A stretch of DNA of 64,000 nucleotides from Przewalskia tangutica (lineage: Eukaryota; Streptophyta; Magnoliopsida; Solanales; Solanaceae): positions 59,061,609 through 59,125,608 of the forward strand of contig CM056725.1 of assembly GCA_029844215.1 (NCBI GenBank). The letters run 5' to 3'. The first letter of the stretch is position 1, and every line of letters starts with the position of its first letter. Made by a program: the position numbers and the translations under genes. This document shows positions 1-9,856 of the stretch, in pieces. A model generated the notes under the pieces. It did not search any database. It was not told the origin of the DNA and saw only the letters and a program-made list of their open reading frames with translations.

Positions 1-27
1 AGTGTCTACAGACCGTGTCTAGTAGAG

Positions 28-69
28 TCTTGATTATCGGTGTGTTGTGCACCACATCTATAATCAGGA
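28..69 (+). other. Leader stem-loop of element A with loop palindrome GTGCAC (dimerisation/packaging-like)
   Basis: Bases 28-37 (TCTTGATTAT) pair with 60-69 (ATAATCAGGA), ten pairs including one G-U. A single C/U mismatch (38/59) follows, then 39-44 (GGTGTG) pairs with 53-58 (CACATC). The loop 45-52 is TT plus the self-complementary GTGCAC. The same structure lies 42 nt after the PBS in element E and at matching places in B and G. Known family logic: retroviral dimerisation-initiation loops expose such hexamers downstream of the PBS. A packaging or dimer role here is inference. Confidence 0.7.
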
Positions 70-176
70 GGCTGCAGGACATTTAGGATTGGTTTCCATT
101 CTTCTCTCTCTGAGATCGTGCAGTAGAGCTGTCTTATTAGGTTGAATCCTCTCTGACCTAGTCTTATGAAACAGAT

Positions 177-1500
177 ATGCCTTCACGGAAGGCGACCAGG
201 CCCGTAGAAGGGCAAAGCGCAGGAGTCGCGCCGGTACTCGAGGGTTACACGCTTAGGCACGACTATGCCCACGAGGTAGTAAGTCGGCGAGTTCAGCCAC
301 GCCGGCGATAGAGGAACCGAGAGCGGCAGTAGCTCCAGAGGTTCCGCACTGCACTCTCTCGCCACCACCACGAGTATAGAGACTACGAGGAGCGGATTCG
401 ATTATTGACCAAGATAGTAGCGGCAACACAGGAGCAGCAAACCCACCCTGTGAGCCGGCCATGGATTAGGGATTTTCTGGGATGTCATCCACCGGAGTTT
501 TATGGTTCGAGGTCTGATGAGGATCCGCATGAGTTTATTCGGCGACTCACGGACCATGCAGGTTCTTAGGGCTTCGAGACGAGTGCATTATGCTAGCCTC
601 TTACCGGTTGCGCGATATTGCGTTGAACTGGTTTGAGTCGTGGTTGCTTTCGAGGGGTGATGATGCTCTTCCAGCTGTTTGGGAGGAGTTTACAGAGGCC
701 TTCATGGATCACTTTTTGCCTCCTGAGATGAGGAGAGCCCGAGTAGACAGATTCTTGACCTTGAGGCAGAACGGGAGGACTGTCAGGGAGTATAGCTTGG
801 AGTTTGACTCCTTGGCCAGACATGCGCATACTATTGTAGCCGACATGGCGGATAGGGTTCATCGTTTTGTGATGGGGCTTGACCGTCATATGATTACCGC
901 ATGCTTGGGTGTGGCTCTTCAGCCCGGTATGGACATCGCCCGGATGCAGGCCTATGCGCAGGGGATCGAGGATAGAGAGAGGGAGGACCAGATTGACTCA
1001 GGCCAGCCCAAGAGGGCCAGGACATCAGGGTCTCAGGGCAGTTTTCGAGGCGGACAACCTCAGCAGCACTGTGTCCACTTTCCGGCCAGACGTAGTACTC
1101 TTCGCGTTTTCCGCAAGAGGTGCGAGCAGCCAGTCGCGAGAGCAGGTCGGCTCCAGGACTTCGGGATTTCAGGGAGGCAGGAACCGTCACCGATCGGGAC
1201 CATCCACACCTCAGTGTGCTCGATGCGGTAGGTTCCACCAGGGCGAGTGTCGCAGAGCTTCGGGAGCTTGTTACTCGTGTGGCCAGCAGGGCCATTTGAG
1301 GAGAGATTGTCCGTCTAGGGGCGGCATGGGTGGTACGGTGCAGCCGACAGGATCTGTTGCTGGGTCTTCTTCTCCTTCTATGATTATGCGCCCCGGAGGG
1401 CAGGGTACTCACGGACAGGCAGGCCGCGGTAGAGGTCGCGGTGGTGGTTCCAGTTCTAGCGGTCCACATAACCGCATATATTCTCTAGCCAACCGCCAGG
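177..1500 (+). pseudogene. gag: gag of element A (capsid and zinc-knuckle protein), frameshifted
   Basis: Gag forms the cytoplasmic virus-like particle. The ATG at 177 starts a product beginning MPSRKATRP, like the gag starts of E (MPPRKATQA) and B (MPRGRRRG), but it meets a stop after about 25 codons. The Retrotrans_gag capsid domain is clear in the frame from 590: NWFESWLLSRGDDALPAVW, then HFLPPEMRRARVDRF and the REYSLEFDSLARHA helix. Around 1070-1140 the reading frame shifts into the frame that carries the CCHC knuckle CYSCGQQGHLRRDC (1269-1310), followed by a Gly/Arg/Ser-rich tail. With at least one early stop and one frameshift it cannot make full Gag. Confidence 0.9.
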
Positions 1501-2106
1501 ATCAGGAGGCTTCCCCTGACGTCGTCACAGGTACATTATTGATTTCAGACTGTGATGTTTATGCTTTGATAGATCCAGGTTCTACCTTGTCCTATGTGTC
1601 CCCTCTTATTGCGGGTAGAATCGGGATAGAGCCGGTGTCGATAGAGCCGTTTGAGGTAGCTACGCCAGTGGGTGATTCGGTGTTAGCTGAGCGAGTGTAT
1701 AGAGGTTGTCCGATATTTATCTCTGATCGTCCGACCTTGCAGACTTGATAGAGCCGAGATGACAGATTTTGATGTCATTATGGGTATGGATCGTTGGCTT
1801 CTTGTTATGCCAACGTTGATCGTAGGGACAAAGTTGGTTCGGTTCAGCTTCTGGCGAGCCGCTTATCGAGTGGAAGGGCAACACAATACGCCGAGGGTAG
1901 GTTTATTTCTTACCTCAAGGCTAGGAAGATGGTGCGAAGGGTACATCTATTATCCGGTTCGGTATTTGATACAGGCCGAGGTGCCGCTTCTTGATCGATG
2001 CGATGGTTAGGGAGTTTCGGATGATCTTCCTATCCTCCCGAGAGGAGATTGAGTTTTGTATTGACACGTTGCGGACACTCGACCTATTTCCATTCCGCCA
2101 TACAGG
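1501..2106 (+). pseudogene. Aspartic protease and linker of element A
   Basis: The protease would cut the Gag-Pol polyprotein. The frame continues directly from the zinc knuckle. The active-site triad is visible as ALIDPGSTLSYVS, with the catalytic Asp at 1572-1574, followed by IAGRIGIEPVSIEPFEVATP. A stop follows at about 1746. The next stretch, FDVIMGMD and a basic linker (1759-2010), is typical of the protease-RT connection, but it is spread over more than one frame with stops near 2008. There is no intact connection to the RT. Confidence 0.8.
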
Positions 2107-2739
2107 ATGGCACCTGCTGAGTTGAGGGAGCTGAAGGACCAGCTGAAAGATTTGCTGGAGAAAGGCTTTATCAGGCCTAGTGTATCTCCCTGGGGAGCGC
2201 CGGTTTTGTTTGTGAAGAAGAAGGATGGGACGCTGCGTATGTGTGTTGATTACAGGCAGCTGAATAAGGTAACCATTAAGAATAGGTACCCCCTCCCCAG
2301 GATTGATGATTTGTTTGACCAGTTGCAGGGTGCGAGGTGTTTCTCCAAGATAGACCTGCGGTCTGGTTATCATCAGGTTCGAGTTCGAGAGGCAGATATC
2401 CCAAAGACTGCATTCAGGACCCGATATGGGCACTATGAGTTTAGGGTTATGTCTTTCGGTTTGACCAACGCTCCAGCGGTATTTATGGATTTGATGAACC
2501 GGGTGTTCAAGCCATTCTTGGATACATTTGTGATAGTATTCATTGACGACATCCTGGTTTATTCGCGGACAGAGCAGGAGCATGCAGACCACTTGAGGAC
2601 GGTACTCGGGGTTCTTCGGAGCCGACAGTTATTCGCCAAGTTCTCCAAGTGTGAGTTTTGGTTGGCCTCAGTGGCATTCCTGGGGCATATTATTGGGGCT
2701 GATGGTGTTCGGGTGGATACGGCAAAGATTGAGCGATAA
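2107..2739 (+). pseudogene. pol: Reverse transcriptase domain of element A
   Basis: RNA-dependent DNA polymerase of the Gag-Pol polyprotein. This 210-codon open stretch has the usual order: KGFIRPSVSPWGAPVLFVKK, MCVDYRQLNK, RYPLPRIDDLFDQL, FSKIDLRSGYHQ, FGLTNAPAVFMDLMN and the catalytic FIDDILVYS, with the Asp pair at 2545-2550. It stops just after GVRVDTAKIER, where the connection to RNase H should continue. The catalytic core itself looks complete, but no open frame links it to protease or integrase. The start given is the first Met of the open stretch, not a true initiation site. Confidence 0.92.
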
Positions 2740-3335
2740 GTCTTGGCGAGACCTACTACTCCGATCGAGGTGCGCAGCTTGAAATTGGCGAGTTATTATC
2801 GTAGGTTTGTGGAAGCGGTTGCTTCGATTTCAAGACCGCTGACTAGGGCCGACTCGTATGCGACCAAGTTCCAGTGGGCGAGGCTTGCGAGAAGGGTTTC
2901 CGATTCTTTGAAGGAAAGGTTGACTACGCCCGCCTTACTCTTCCCGAGGGTTAAACGAGCACGTGATCTATTGTGATGCCTCGGGCATCGGGCTAGGTGT
3001 GTTTTGATGCGGACGGCAAGGTTATAGCCTATGCTTCCGGCGATTCACGGAAGCATGAGAGGAATTACCCTACCCATGACTTAGAGTTGGCCGCGTTATT
3101 CATGCCTTGAAGATTTGGAGACACTATTTGTGCAGGGTTCATGTGGATATTTATACGCACCACAAGAGCCTCCAAAGATATCTTCAGCAGAGGAGCTGAA
3201 CACGAGACAGAGTGGTTAGAGTCTTTGAAAGATTATGATGTTGATATTCTCTACCATCCGGAAAGCCAACGTAGTTCTTGATGCCTTGAGTCGTAGATCG
3301 ATGGGGAGCTCGCCGAGGTACGGCAGAGACAGGAC
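2740..3335 (+). pseudogene. pol: RNase H domain of element A, degraded
   Basis: RNase H would degrade the RNA strand of the RNA/DNA hybrid. Remnants are read across several frames: a tether piece SYYRRFVEAVASISRPLT (from about 2788), the first catalytic Asp motif YCDASG near 2966, and the ELAA helix near 3085. In the third motif, which reads YTDHKSL in element B, the codon here is CAC near 3160, giving THHKSL, so a catalytic Asp is replaced by His. Several one-base indels are visible relative to the uninterrupted copy in element B (23464-24132). Confidence 0.8.
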
Positions 3336-4118
3336 ATGGTCCGTCAGATCTACCAGTTAGCGAGCCTTGGGGTTCGATTGATCGATACCGACGATAGTGG
3401 GGTACGGGTTCGTGAGGTTGCCGAGTCTTCCATCGTTGATGAGGTGAAGATGCGACAGTTTGAGGACCAAGTGTTGGTGCGGTATCGAGATGCAGCTCTT
3501 CGGGAGGAGAAGAGTCTATTCGAGGTAGCGCCTGATGGGGTGCTGAGATTTGAGGGCCGGTTGTGTGTTCCCGATGTGTCAGGACTTCGTCAGCAGATTC
3601 TGGGGGAGGCACACATTGCTCGTTATTCTATTCATCCGGGGTCGACCAAGATGTACCATGACCTCAGATGTTTGTATTGGTGGGATGTCCTGAAGAGGGA
3701 AGTGGCAGGTTTTGTTGCACAGTGTCCTAATTGCCAGCAAGTCAAGGTCGAGCACCAGAGGCCCAGTGGATTATTACAGGCTATTGAGATTCCGACTTGG
3801 AAGTGGGAGGTGATCAACATGGACTTTGTTATAGGGTTACCTCATACTCAGAGGAAGTACGACTCCATTTGGGTTATTGTTGACAGGCTGACAAAATCAG
3901 CCCATTTCCTTCCAGTCAGGACGACGTTTTCAGCTGAGGACTATGCCAGATTGTACATCAGAGAGATTGTGAGGCTGCACGGTGTCCCGGTGTCGATTAT
4001 TTCTGATAGGGGAGCCCAGTTTACGGCTAACTTCTGGAGGTCTTTCCAGAAGGGTTTAGGGACACAGGTGAGTCTCAGCACAACATTTCATCCTCAGATT
4101 GACGGGCAGGCAGAGCGT
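3336..4118 (+). pseudogene. pol: Integrase N-terminal and core domains of element A, cut by Athila
   Basis: Integrase inserts the cDNA into chromatin. The 5' part is open for about 261 codons. It has an HHCC-type zinc finger (HIARYSIHPG to CPNCQQVK), then the catalytic core: Asp in NMDFVIGLP (3822-3824), Asp in ISDRGAQF (4005-4007) and Glu in DGQAER (4113-4115). The spacing is D-X60-D-X35-E, the normal arrangement. The Athila element begins one codon after the catalytic Glu. The frame resumes at 13012 after the duplicated AGCGT. This domain was probably intact when Athila landed. Confidence 0.93.
4114..4118. repeat. Target site duplication AGCGT, left copy (Athila)
   Basis: AGCGT directly precedes the 5' LTR start (TG at 4119) and is repeated at 13007-13011 directly after the 3' LTR end (CA at 13006). 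Removing the element and one copy restores an open integrase frame across the junction. Confidence 0.95.
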
Positions 4119-5503
4119 TGATCGGTGTATTTTATATACACCTTTTGAGTCAGTCTAGTTAGTCTTTTGTCCCGTTTTGTACATACAAAGTGTCGTATTA
4201 GGATAGATTTTCTTTCTTTTGAGTCAAAGTGGCTAAAGTGGCCAAATGGCGGAAAAGGAGCGAAAAGAGGGAAAAAGAGGAGGTACTAGAGCTGAAAACG
4301 GAGAAAGTGGCAAACGAGGCTGAAATCCAGACTGCGGCGCCCCTCGCAGCGAGGTGGCCGCGACGCCTATTATTCGAAGAAGTCGCAGAAGATCCAGTAC
4401 GCGCGCTCGAAGACGAAATGGCCGCGGCGCTAAACATCCGAAAGCCACAGAGTTGCAGCGCGGCGCGCCTCGCATGCCAGATATCGGGCCGCGCGCCAAA
4501 ACACCCGGTATTGCAGAACTTTAGCCGCGCGCCGACAGCAGGCGGCGCCGACGCGAAAAATTAGGTCTTTGACGGATTTTTGGGCCAGCACGGAAGGAAA
4601 AGAAGGAGGCGTTTAAAACTATATAAGGAGAACCCTAGGCGCTTTGAGGTTCCTTTCTTGCACAACTCAAGATTCTTGACTTGGAGTTTGGATACCATTA
4701 GCTTAGTAATTTCTTTTCCTTTCCTTTATTTATTTCGGTTTTGCATGATGAACTTTGAATTAGTTCTTGTCATATTCATGGCTAGAACTAATTCTCTTAT
4801 AGGCTTTCTATGTTGAATTCTTGAACCTTATGTTATAAAGTAATGCATGCTTATGGTTATTATTCTTATTGAGAGATCTATCCAATAATTGAGTTGAATT
4901 CTTGGTAGCTAATTGACAACTAGTTATCACTATATGATTTCTAATCAGTTACGAAGGAGGATTGTGAATATGATGTAAGTTGGGTAGACGGTCTTGAATT
5001 TGGGATGAAAATACCTAAATTAGATTTTTAGAGTTGATGAGAGGATTAACAAACCTAATTATGCGCATTGTGCGTGACGGTCAACTAGGATTTTGTGCTT
5101 AATCCTCCTATAGAGTTACCCTTTATCGAAAGTTAGGTAAGGAACAATCTGGGTTGAGTGTTTATATAACCCTAACGGGAGTATAAAACGATTTCAGAAA
5201 CCCGCTTTCTCCAAAAGAAGAACACCATAAGTAATGCATTAACAAGTAACATGCGGATAGTAAGGATACATGTAAGCCCTATTCTCATCACATCCAAGTA
5301 ATTCTTTACATTTAAATAGCTTTTGAAATTCTTAGTTATAAACAACCAATCAAGTATTAATTCGCCAAATAGATACTATAAAATAGATAGTTGGTACTTG
5401 AACCCTAATCCTAGAGGACGATATTCGGTCTTATCTAAGACTATACTACTTGATACGATAACGTGCACTTGCGTTTAAAGTGTGTGCATCTAAACGCGCA
5501 TCA
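4119..5503 (+). repeat. Athila 5' LTR
   Basis: It starts TGATCGGTG and ends GCGCATCA, and is colinear with 11613-13006. A TATA box lies about 500 bp in. Most of the LTR is nearly identical to its partner. The GC-rich stretch 4330-4560 is the exception and differs greatly between the copies. The downstream end is AT-rich. Confidence 0.95.
4620..4627 (+). promoter_or_regulatory. TATA box of Athila 5' LTR
   Basis: TATATAAG follows the GC-rich block and precedes GGAGAACCCTAGGC. The same box is at 12113-12120 in the 3' LTR. The transcription start is inferred to be about 30 bp downstream. Confidence 0.6.
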
Positions 5504-5509
5504 AGTTTT

Positions 5510-5526
5510 TGGCGCCGTTGCCGGGG
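5510..5526 (+). promoter_or_regulatory. Primer binding site, tRNA-Asp (Athila)
   Basis: TGGCGCCGTTGCCGGGG starts six bases after the 5' LTR. It is complementary to the 3' end (including CCA) of plant tRNA-Asp(GTC), the usual Athila primer. Confidence 0.92.
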
Positions 5527-6230
5527 ATTAGGCAATAGTTCAATATCAATTTTATCTATTTTTAAATTCTAATTTGGTTTTAATTTTTATTTTATTTTAT
5601 TTATTTTTTTTTTATTTTTTATTTTTACGAAAATTCGAGGTGCCGTGATTTCTTTGTTGGTTTTGATTCGTTCAGGAACACTTTAGATATGGATTTTTAC
5701 TGTCCATATGATATCTCACGAGGCGCCAAGCTCAGTTCATGGACGAAATGAGGTCGGGCATAAAGAGGTTGGAAACAGAAATAGCAGAACTCGCGGTCAT
5801 ATTCAACAGCGAACCGCAAGAAGAGCAATCTGCATCTGAGCTAAGCAATGAGGACACACAATGTCAGACAATTGACCTGAAGGAGGCCAAATCAGGAGAA
5901 AGAGAAAGTTCACAGCAGCTGCAGAGCCGCGGCGCCTCTGATCAGGGCCGCGGCGTCGAGGATTCTGAGGCAGTGCAGGAGATAGTACAGCAAGTTCGTC
6001 TCCAAACAAGCAGAGAAGTGAGGCCGCGCGCTAAGACGAGCCGCGCGCCGTATCCGTAAATTGAGAAAATAGCACCAAGATGGTAATCGCACCCGTGATG
6101 ATACCATATCCCCGAAGTTAAAAATGCACTCTTGACAAGCAATTCTCCGATTCGTAGAGGTTCTCAAACAATTGCAACTCAATATCCCGTTTATGAAGCA
6201 CTAGAACAAATGCCGAGCTACGTCGAGTTC
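5527..6230 (+). pseudogene. Athila leader and truncated gag remnant
   Basis: An AT-rich leader (T runs around 5580-5630) is followed by an open stretch from ATG 5739 to 6059. It encodes 106 residues with a short charged, coiled-coil-like start (MDEMRSGIKRLETEIAELA) and a Gln/Glu/Arg-rich tail. Athila Gag is normally several hundred residues with a capsid domain. I see no capsid or zinc-knuckle motif here, so most of gag is deleted. The tail codons are formed by CCGCGGCGC-type GC words that also occur in the LTRs and near 10100. Assignment rests on position only. Confidence 0.5.
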
Positions 6231-6870
6231 ATGAAGGATGTGCTTAGCAAAAGAGGAAGATAGAGGATTACGAAACGGTGATGCTAATCAAGAATGTAGT
6301 GCCATCCTACGCAGACAACTACCTCGAAGTTACAAGACCGGGAGTTTTACCATCCCATGCACTATTGGAAAGTTTGAATGTCAAAAGGCACTATGCGACT
6401 GGAGCGAGCATAAATCGATGCCCTATCTAGTTTTCTCGCAAACTAGAAATGGGAGAAATCAAACCTACAAACATCACTCAGCCTAGTGACCGCTCAATTG
6501 TTCATCCGAGAGAGTCATCGAGGATATACTAGTAAAAGTGGACAAGTTCATCCTCCCACGATTTCATTATCTTAGATATACAAGATAACGATGGAATACC
6601 TATCATCTTCGGCAGACCCTTCTTAGCCACGGGATGGGCTCTCATTGATGTTCAAAAGGGGAATGAAGCTTCAGTAGATGAAGAAGAGGTAACTTTTAAC
6701 GTTCTTCAAACAAAGAAGTTTTCCAGAGGCCAAAGATAATCGCCACCATTGATCTTATCGAAGAGACAATGTCAAACAAAGAGTTCGAATATGAGGATAC
6801 GCTTGAAGAAATCACGACCACGTGGGATGATGATAGTAAAGCGATCCAGATCGATGGAGTATGCAAATTG
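6231..6870 (+). pseudogene. Athila protease region, frameshifted
   Basis: The order of Athila-type protease blocks is recognisable in several frames: ECSAILRRQLP near 6290, PGSFTIPCTIG near 6340, then FEC..KALCD near 6380. The active-site loop follows directly but is damaged by small indels and reads CDWSEHKSMP. Further on come DRSIVHPR (about 6490) and FIILDIQDNDGIPIIFGRPFLATGWALIDVQKG (6560-6660, given here as block positions across more than one piece). A functional protease cannot be made. The damage in the active site includes a CTG-to-CG change discussed in the findings. Confidence 0.75.
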
Positions 6871-6875
6871 GATGA

Positions 6876-8205
6876 ATGCTTATGAAAAATGGGATACAAG
6901 GACAAAGAAATATGAGGAGTCGACAATTAGAAAGATCATTACCATCCACAGAGAAGGCCCCAGAGTTAGAGTTAAAAATCTTACCTAATCATCTACAATA
7001 CCAATACCTAGGTGAAGAGAAAACCCTGCCAGTGATCATTTCATGCCACCTGTCCACCGAAGAAATTGATAAACTGCTAAGAGTACTAAAGAATCACAAG
7101 CGGGCTATTGGATGGACATTAGCAGACATAAAAGGAATAAGTCCATCAACAGTAATGCATAAGATCCGCCTAGATGAGGAGAGCAGACCATCCATCGAAG
7201 CCCAGAGGCGACTGAACCCAAATATGAAAGAGGTAGTAAGGAAAGAAATCCTAAAATGGCTCGATGCAGGAGTGATTTACCCCATATCTGATAGCACGTG
7301 GGTAAGTCCAGTACAAGTGGTGCCGAAAAAGGGTGGAATAACAGTGGTGGCTAACGAAAGAAACGAACTCATTCCCTCGAGAACAGTCACCGGTTGGAGA
7401 ATATGCATTGATTATCGCAAGTTGAATAAAGCAACGAGAAAAGATCACTTCCCGTTGCCATTCCTAGATCAAATTGCTGGACAGACTCGCAGGGCACAAC
7501 TACTATTGCTTTTTGGATGGATACTCAGGGTATCACCAGATTGCAATAGCCCCAGAAGATCAGGAAAAGACGACATTTACTTGCCCTTTTGGCACATTTG
7601 CATTTAGAAGAATGCCATTTGGACTCTGCAATGCACCTGCTACTTTTCAAAGATGTATGATGGCAATTTTCTCAGATATGGTAGAGAGGACTATAGAGAT
7701 CTTTATGGATGACTTTTCGGTCTTTGGAGCATCATTTGATGAATGTTTAAGGCATCTAGAAGCAGTGTTGAGCCGGTGCGAAGAATCTAACCTTGTGCTA
7801 AATTGGGAGAAGTGTCACTTCATGGTAACAGAAGGAATCGTCTTGGGGCATAAAATATCAAACCAAGGTATTGAGGTAGACAAAGCAAAGATTTCAGTAA
7901 TCGAAAATCTACCACCTCCAGTATCAACAAAAGGAGTCAGAAGTTTCCTTGGGCATGCAGGCTTCTATAGAAGATTCATCAAGGACTTTTCAAAGGTCTC
8001 AAAGCCCCTCTCCACATTGTTAATGACGGGGGTAGCCTTCGACTTCAATAAAGAATGCTTATCCGCATTTCAAACGCTCAAGGAGAAGCTTACCTCAGCA
8101 CCTATAGTCACTGCACCAAATTGGGAGCTCCCATTTGAACTCATGTGCGATGCAAGCGACTATGCGATTGGAGCGATTTGGACAGAGATTCGACAAGGTA
8201 TTTAG
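6876..8205 (+). pseudogene. pol: Athila reverse transcriptase and start of RNase H
   Basis: Two overlapping frames together cover the RT. The first (6876 to about 7470) has CHLSTEEIDKLLRVLKNHK, an NPNMKEVVRKEILKWLDAG block and ELIPSRTVTGWRICIDYRKL, characteristic of Athila. The frame then shifts near 7474 into CFLDGYSGYHQIAIAPEDQ, PFGLCNAPATFQRCM and the catalytic FMDDFSVFG (Asp pair 7708-7713). GVRSFLGHAGFYRRFIKDFS and the first RNase H motif CDASDYAIGAI follow, then a stop at 8203-8205. One frameshift and the stop inactivate it. Confidence 0.92.
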
Positions 8206-8530
8206 ATGGATTTACTTTGCTTGTAAAACTCTATATGACGAACTATTAAATTATGCAACCACGGAAAAGAACTACTAGCTATAGTATATGCGTTTGAGAA
8301 ATTCAGGCCATACTTGATTGGAAATAAAGTGATAGTATACACTGACCACTCTGCTATAAAGTACTTAATGACAAAGAAGGATGCAAAGCCTCGTCTCATT
8401 CGATGGGTCCTACTTCTACAAGAATTTGACGTAGAGATTCGTGATAAGAAAGGAACAGAGAATTCAGTTGCAGACCACTTGTCCGTTGGAGAACACGAAG
8501 CCGAATACCAAGGATGTGCAAATAAATGAT
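8206..8530 (+). pseudogene. pol: Athila RNase H, C-terminal part
   Basis: After the stop at 8203 homology continues: ELLAIVYAFEKFRPYLIG (about 8270-8320), then VIVYTDHSAIKYLMTKKDAK and LIRWVLLLQEFDVEIRDKKG, ending VADHLSV near 8490. The last catalytic Asp (YTDHSA) is kept. The piece is out of register with the RT upstream because of a short deletion around 8190-8220. It ends at a stop at 8527. Confidence 0.85.
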
Positions 8531-8562
8531 CACTTTCCGACAACAACAAGCTTTGAGTAAGT

Positions 8563-9856
8563 ATGAATTCTAATTTACCTTGGTACGCTGATTTTGTTAA
8601 CTTTCTTGCAGCTAAAGTTCTACCCCCAGGCTTGTCAAGACAGCAAATGAAGAGGTTTTATTCTGAGGTAAAACATTACTATTGGGAAGAACCAATGCTA
8701 TACAAACACTGTGCCGACCAAGTCATCAGGCGATGTGTACAGAGGAAGAGATGCACGTGTTCTCACCCACTGCCACACCTTAGCATGTGGTGGACACTTT
8801 GGGGCATCAAGAACAGCGGCAAAGGTATTGCAATGCGGATTCTATTGGCCAACTCTCTTCAAGGATGCCCACACCTTTGTGCAGAGATGTGATAATTGTC
8901 AAAGAACAGGGAACATCTCAAGACGAAACGAGATGCCTTCGCACGGGATATTGGAAGTAGAACTATTCGATGTGTGGGGAGTTGATTTCATGGGACCATT
9001 CCCGCCATCTTTTGGATATCAATATATCCTTCTGGCAGTAGACTACGTGTCCAAATGGGTAGAAGCAGTGGCCACCAAAGAAAACGACAAGAAACGTGCA
9101 AAAATTTCTCGTAAGAATATTTTCACAAGGTTCGGCACACCAAGAGCTCTTATCAGTGATGAAGGGAGCCATTTCTGCAATAGGCAGCTGAAGTCATTGC
9201 TTTCCCGATATGGAGTTTACCATCGCACTACAACTGCGTACCATCCTCAAGCTAATGGGCAAGCGGAAGTGTCAAATAGAGAAGTGAAAAGCATATTGGA
9301 AAAGACTGTGAACGGCTCAAGGAAAGACTGGTCGATCAAATTAGATGACGCATGGGCATACCGGACAGCATTCAAAACACCAATTGGTATGTCACCTTAT
9401 AAATTAGTTTTTGGTAAAGCTTGTCATTTGCCAGTAGAGTTGGAACACAGAGCATATTGGGCAATGAAGAAGTTGAACATGGATACCACGGCAGCGGGAC
9501 AAAGGAGGCTACTACAGCTGAGCGAATTGGATGAATTCCGACACAATGCCTATGAGAATGCAAAGATCTACAAGGAACGAACGAAAGCATGGCACGATAA
9601 GAATTTGATACCAAAAGATTTTCAAGAAGGACAACAAGTGCTGCTATTCAACTCAAGGTTGAGATTGTTTCCAGGCAAATTAAAATCACGTTGGACAGGA
9701 CCATACACAGTGGTAAGAGTATTCCCATACGGAGCAATTGAAATAAAAGGGAGAGAGGGAGCCGCCTTCAAAGTAAACGGACAGAGGTTAAAACCCTACC
9801 TAATCGATGAAATGGAATACATGAACTTGGTAACTTCTCAATCCCTGAAAGAATAA
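8563..9856 (+). pseudogene. pol: Athila integrase, nearly complete, one frameshift
   Basis: The N-terminal part (PWYADFVNFLAAKVLPPGLS to KHCADQVIRRCV) reads from 8563, then shifts frame near 8740. The long downstream frame (381 codons from 8711) has the HHCC finger ending CDNCQRTG. The core has Asp in GVDFMGPFPPSFG (8984-8986), Asp in ISDEGSHFCN (9158-9160) and Glu in NGQAEVSNRE (9266-9268), giving D-X35-E. It also has a GPY-type module (SRWTGPYTVVRVFPYGAIEI) near the C-terminus. The catalytic part is open to the natural end. It is the best preserved protein in the window. Confidence 0.93.

Noticed and set aside
894..1469. 191-residue minus-strand ORF
   Set aside because: Antisense shadow of the gag zinc-knuckle region.
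5510..5526. tRNA-Asp gene
   Set aside because: Only the 3' 17 nt complement is present, next to the LTR. It is a primer binding site.
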